Shown: piece after piece, positions 31,528-32,054 of the stretch
Position numbering within the stretch: the stretch's first letter is position 1
Layout: every line of letters starts with the position of its first letter
Assembly: GCF_004348725.1 (NCBI RefSeq)
Contig: NZ_SMKR01000082.1
Span: 1-32,054 of the forward strand
Direction of reading: 5' to 3'
From: Kribbella turkmenica
GTDB lineage: Bacteria; Actinomycetota; Actinomycetes; Propionibacteriales; Kribbellaceae
DNA: 32,054 nucleotides
Translations under genes and position numbers: made by a program
Notes under the pieces: model-generated
What the model saw: only the letters and a program-made list of their open reading frames with translations
What the model was told of the DNA's origin: nothing
The model's database searches: none

Positions 31528-32054
31528 TCGGCGTCACCGGCTCCACCGGCCGGCTCGGTTCCCGGATCGCCCGGCTGCTGGCGGAGGCCGGCTTACCGCA
31601 GCGATTGATCGTGCGGGATGCCGAGCGGGCGCCGGCGCTGCCCGGTGCCGAGGTCGCGCAGGCAGCGTACGGCGAGCAGGCGCTCGCCGGCGCGCTCGAC
31701 GGGGTCGAGACCCTGATGCTGCTGAGTGCCACCGAGTCCGCCGACCGGGTCGCGTTGCACCAGGCAACGGTCGAGGCGGCGGTGGCGGCCGGTGTACGGC
31801 GGATCGTCTACACGTCGTTCCTCGGGGCGTCGCCGGGGGCGACGTTCACATTCGCGCGGGACCACTGGCAGACCGAGGAGCACATCCGGTCCCTCGCCGT
31901 CGATTTCACCTTCCTGCGGGACAACCTGTACCTCGACTTCGTCACCGGCCTCGTCGGCGAGGACGGCACGATCCGCGGACCGGCGGGGGACGGGCGGGTG
32001 GCCGCGGTCGCCCGCGACGACGTAGCGGCGGTGGCGGCCCGGGTCCTGCTGGAC
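31524..32054 (+). CDS. NmrA-like NAD(P)-binding protein, cut by window end
   Basis: The first 177 codons are in the window and no stop is reached. The N-terminus MIGVTGSTGRLGSRIARLLA is an atypical-SDR Rossmann start (GxTGxxG). GVETLMLLSATESADRVALH, RRIVYTSFLGASP and FTFLRDNLYLDFV match NmrA/quinone-oxidoreductase-2-like proteins, which bind NAD(P)H and act as reductases or redox sensors. GTG 31524 overlaps the aldo/keto reductase TGA as GTGA, so the two reductases are co-expressed. Confidence 0.87.
   Translation, partial: MIGVTGSTGRLGSRIARLLAEAGLPQRLIVRDAERAPALPGAEVAQAAYGEQALAGALDGVETLMLLSATESADRVALHQATVEAAVAAGVRRIVYTSFLGASPGATFTFARDHWQTEEHIRSLAVDFTFLRDNLYLDFVTGLVGEDGTIRGPAGDGRVAAVARDDVAAVAARVLLD

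Overview
The window is GC-rich DNA (about 70%), densely coding, with many GTG starts, 4-nt ATGA/GTGA gene overlaps and actinobacterial marker clusters: CIRCE-hrcA-dnaJ-rsmE, phoH-ybeY-CNNM-(deaminase-like)-era, and furA-katG. It is a chromosomal segment of an actinobacterium. The mix of genes suggests Propionibacteriales (Kribbella/Nocardioides type), but that placement is inference. I see no tRNA, rRNA, CRISPR array, insertion sequence or phage gene.

Layout. 1-796 is the 3' part of a sigma-70-like gene carrying an apparent -1 frameshift. 793-3649 (minus strand) holds a stand-alone EF-Tu domain-II protein, a 27-codon small ORF, an MBL-fold hydrolase and an NCS1 permease. 3789-5518 is a ThuA-like/Gfo-Idh-MocA pair. 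5566-8533 is the heat-shock group: CIRCE, hrcA, dnaJ, rsmE. 8646-9413 is a RibD-C/DHFR-like reductase. 9455-11168 (minus) is a SigE-like ECF sigma factor, a second copy of the 27-codon small ORF, and a membrane GerMN/Gmad2 protein, joined by ATGA overlaps. 11361-15516 is the ribosome maturation/RNA quality cluster phoH, ybeY, CNNM transporter, a degenerate cytidine-deaminase-like gene and era. 15527-16531 (minus) is a double GNAT protein. 16628-19287 is furA-katG, convergent with an F420/PPOX-type oxidoreductase (19274-19693). 19694-20037 is a regulatory region for leuA (20038-21756). 22041-28325 is a peptide/oligosaccharide ABC transporter operon with a small membrane protein inside it. 28426-30335 is a GNAT-GNAT-NUDIX fusion followed by a separate NUDIX protein. 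30538-32054 is an aldo/keto reductase and an NAD(P)-binding protein cut by the window end.

Strongest hunting results. (1) Two ungapped copies of an 84-bp module (3211-3294 and 10579-10662), each a 27-codon ORF whose TGA overlaps the ATG of the next gene (ATGA), in front of unrelated genes. They match at 67 of 84 bases and 17 of 27 residues, and in every codon with an identical residue the differences are third-position only. (2) A leuA leader peptide with four consecutive Leu codons that contain an 8-nt perfect complement of the leuA Shine-Dalgarno sequence, with two hairpins between them. This suggests translational control by leucine. (3) Palindromic operators at 19711-19726 and inside the ABC-operon promoter (21931-21948 and 21968-21982).

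Functions are inferred from protein motifs and gene context read by eye. Promoters, operators and RNA folds were also found by eye and are less certain than the gene calls.
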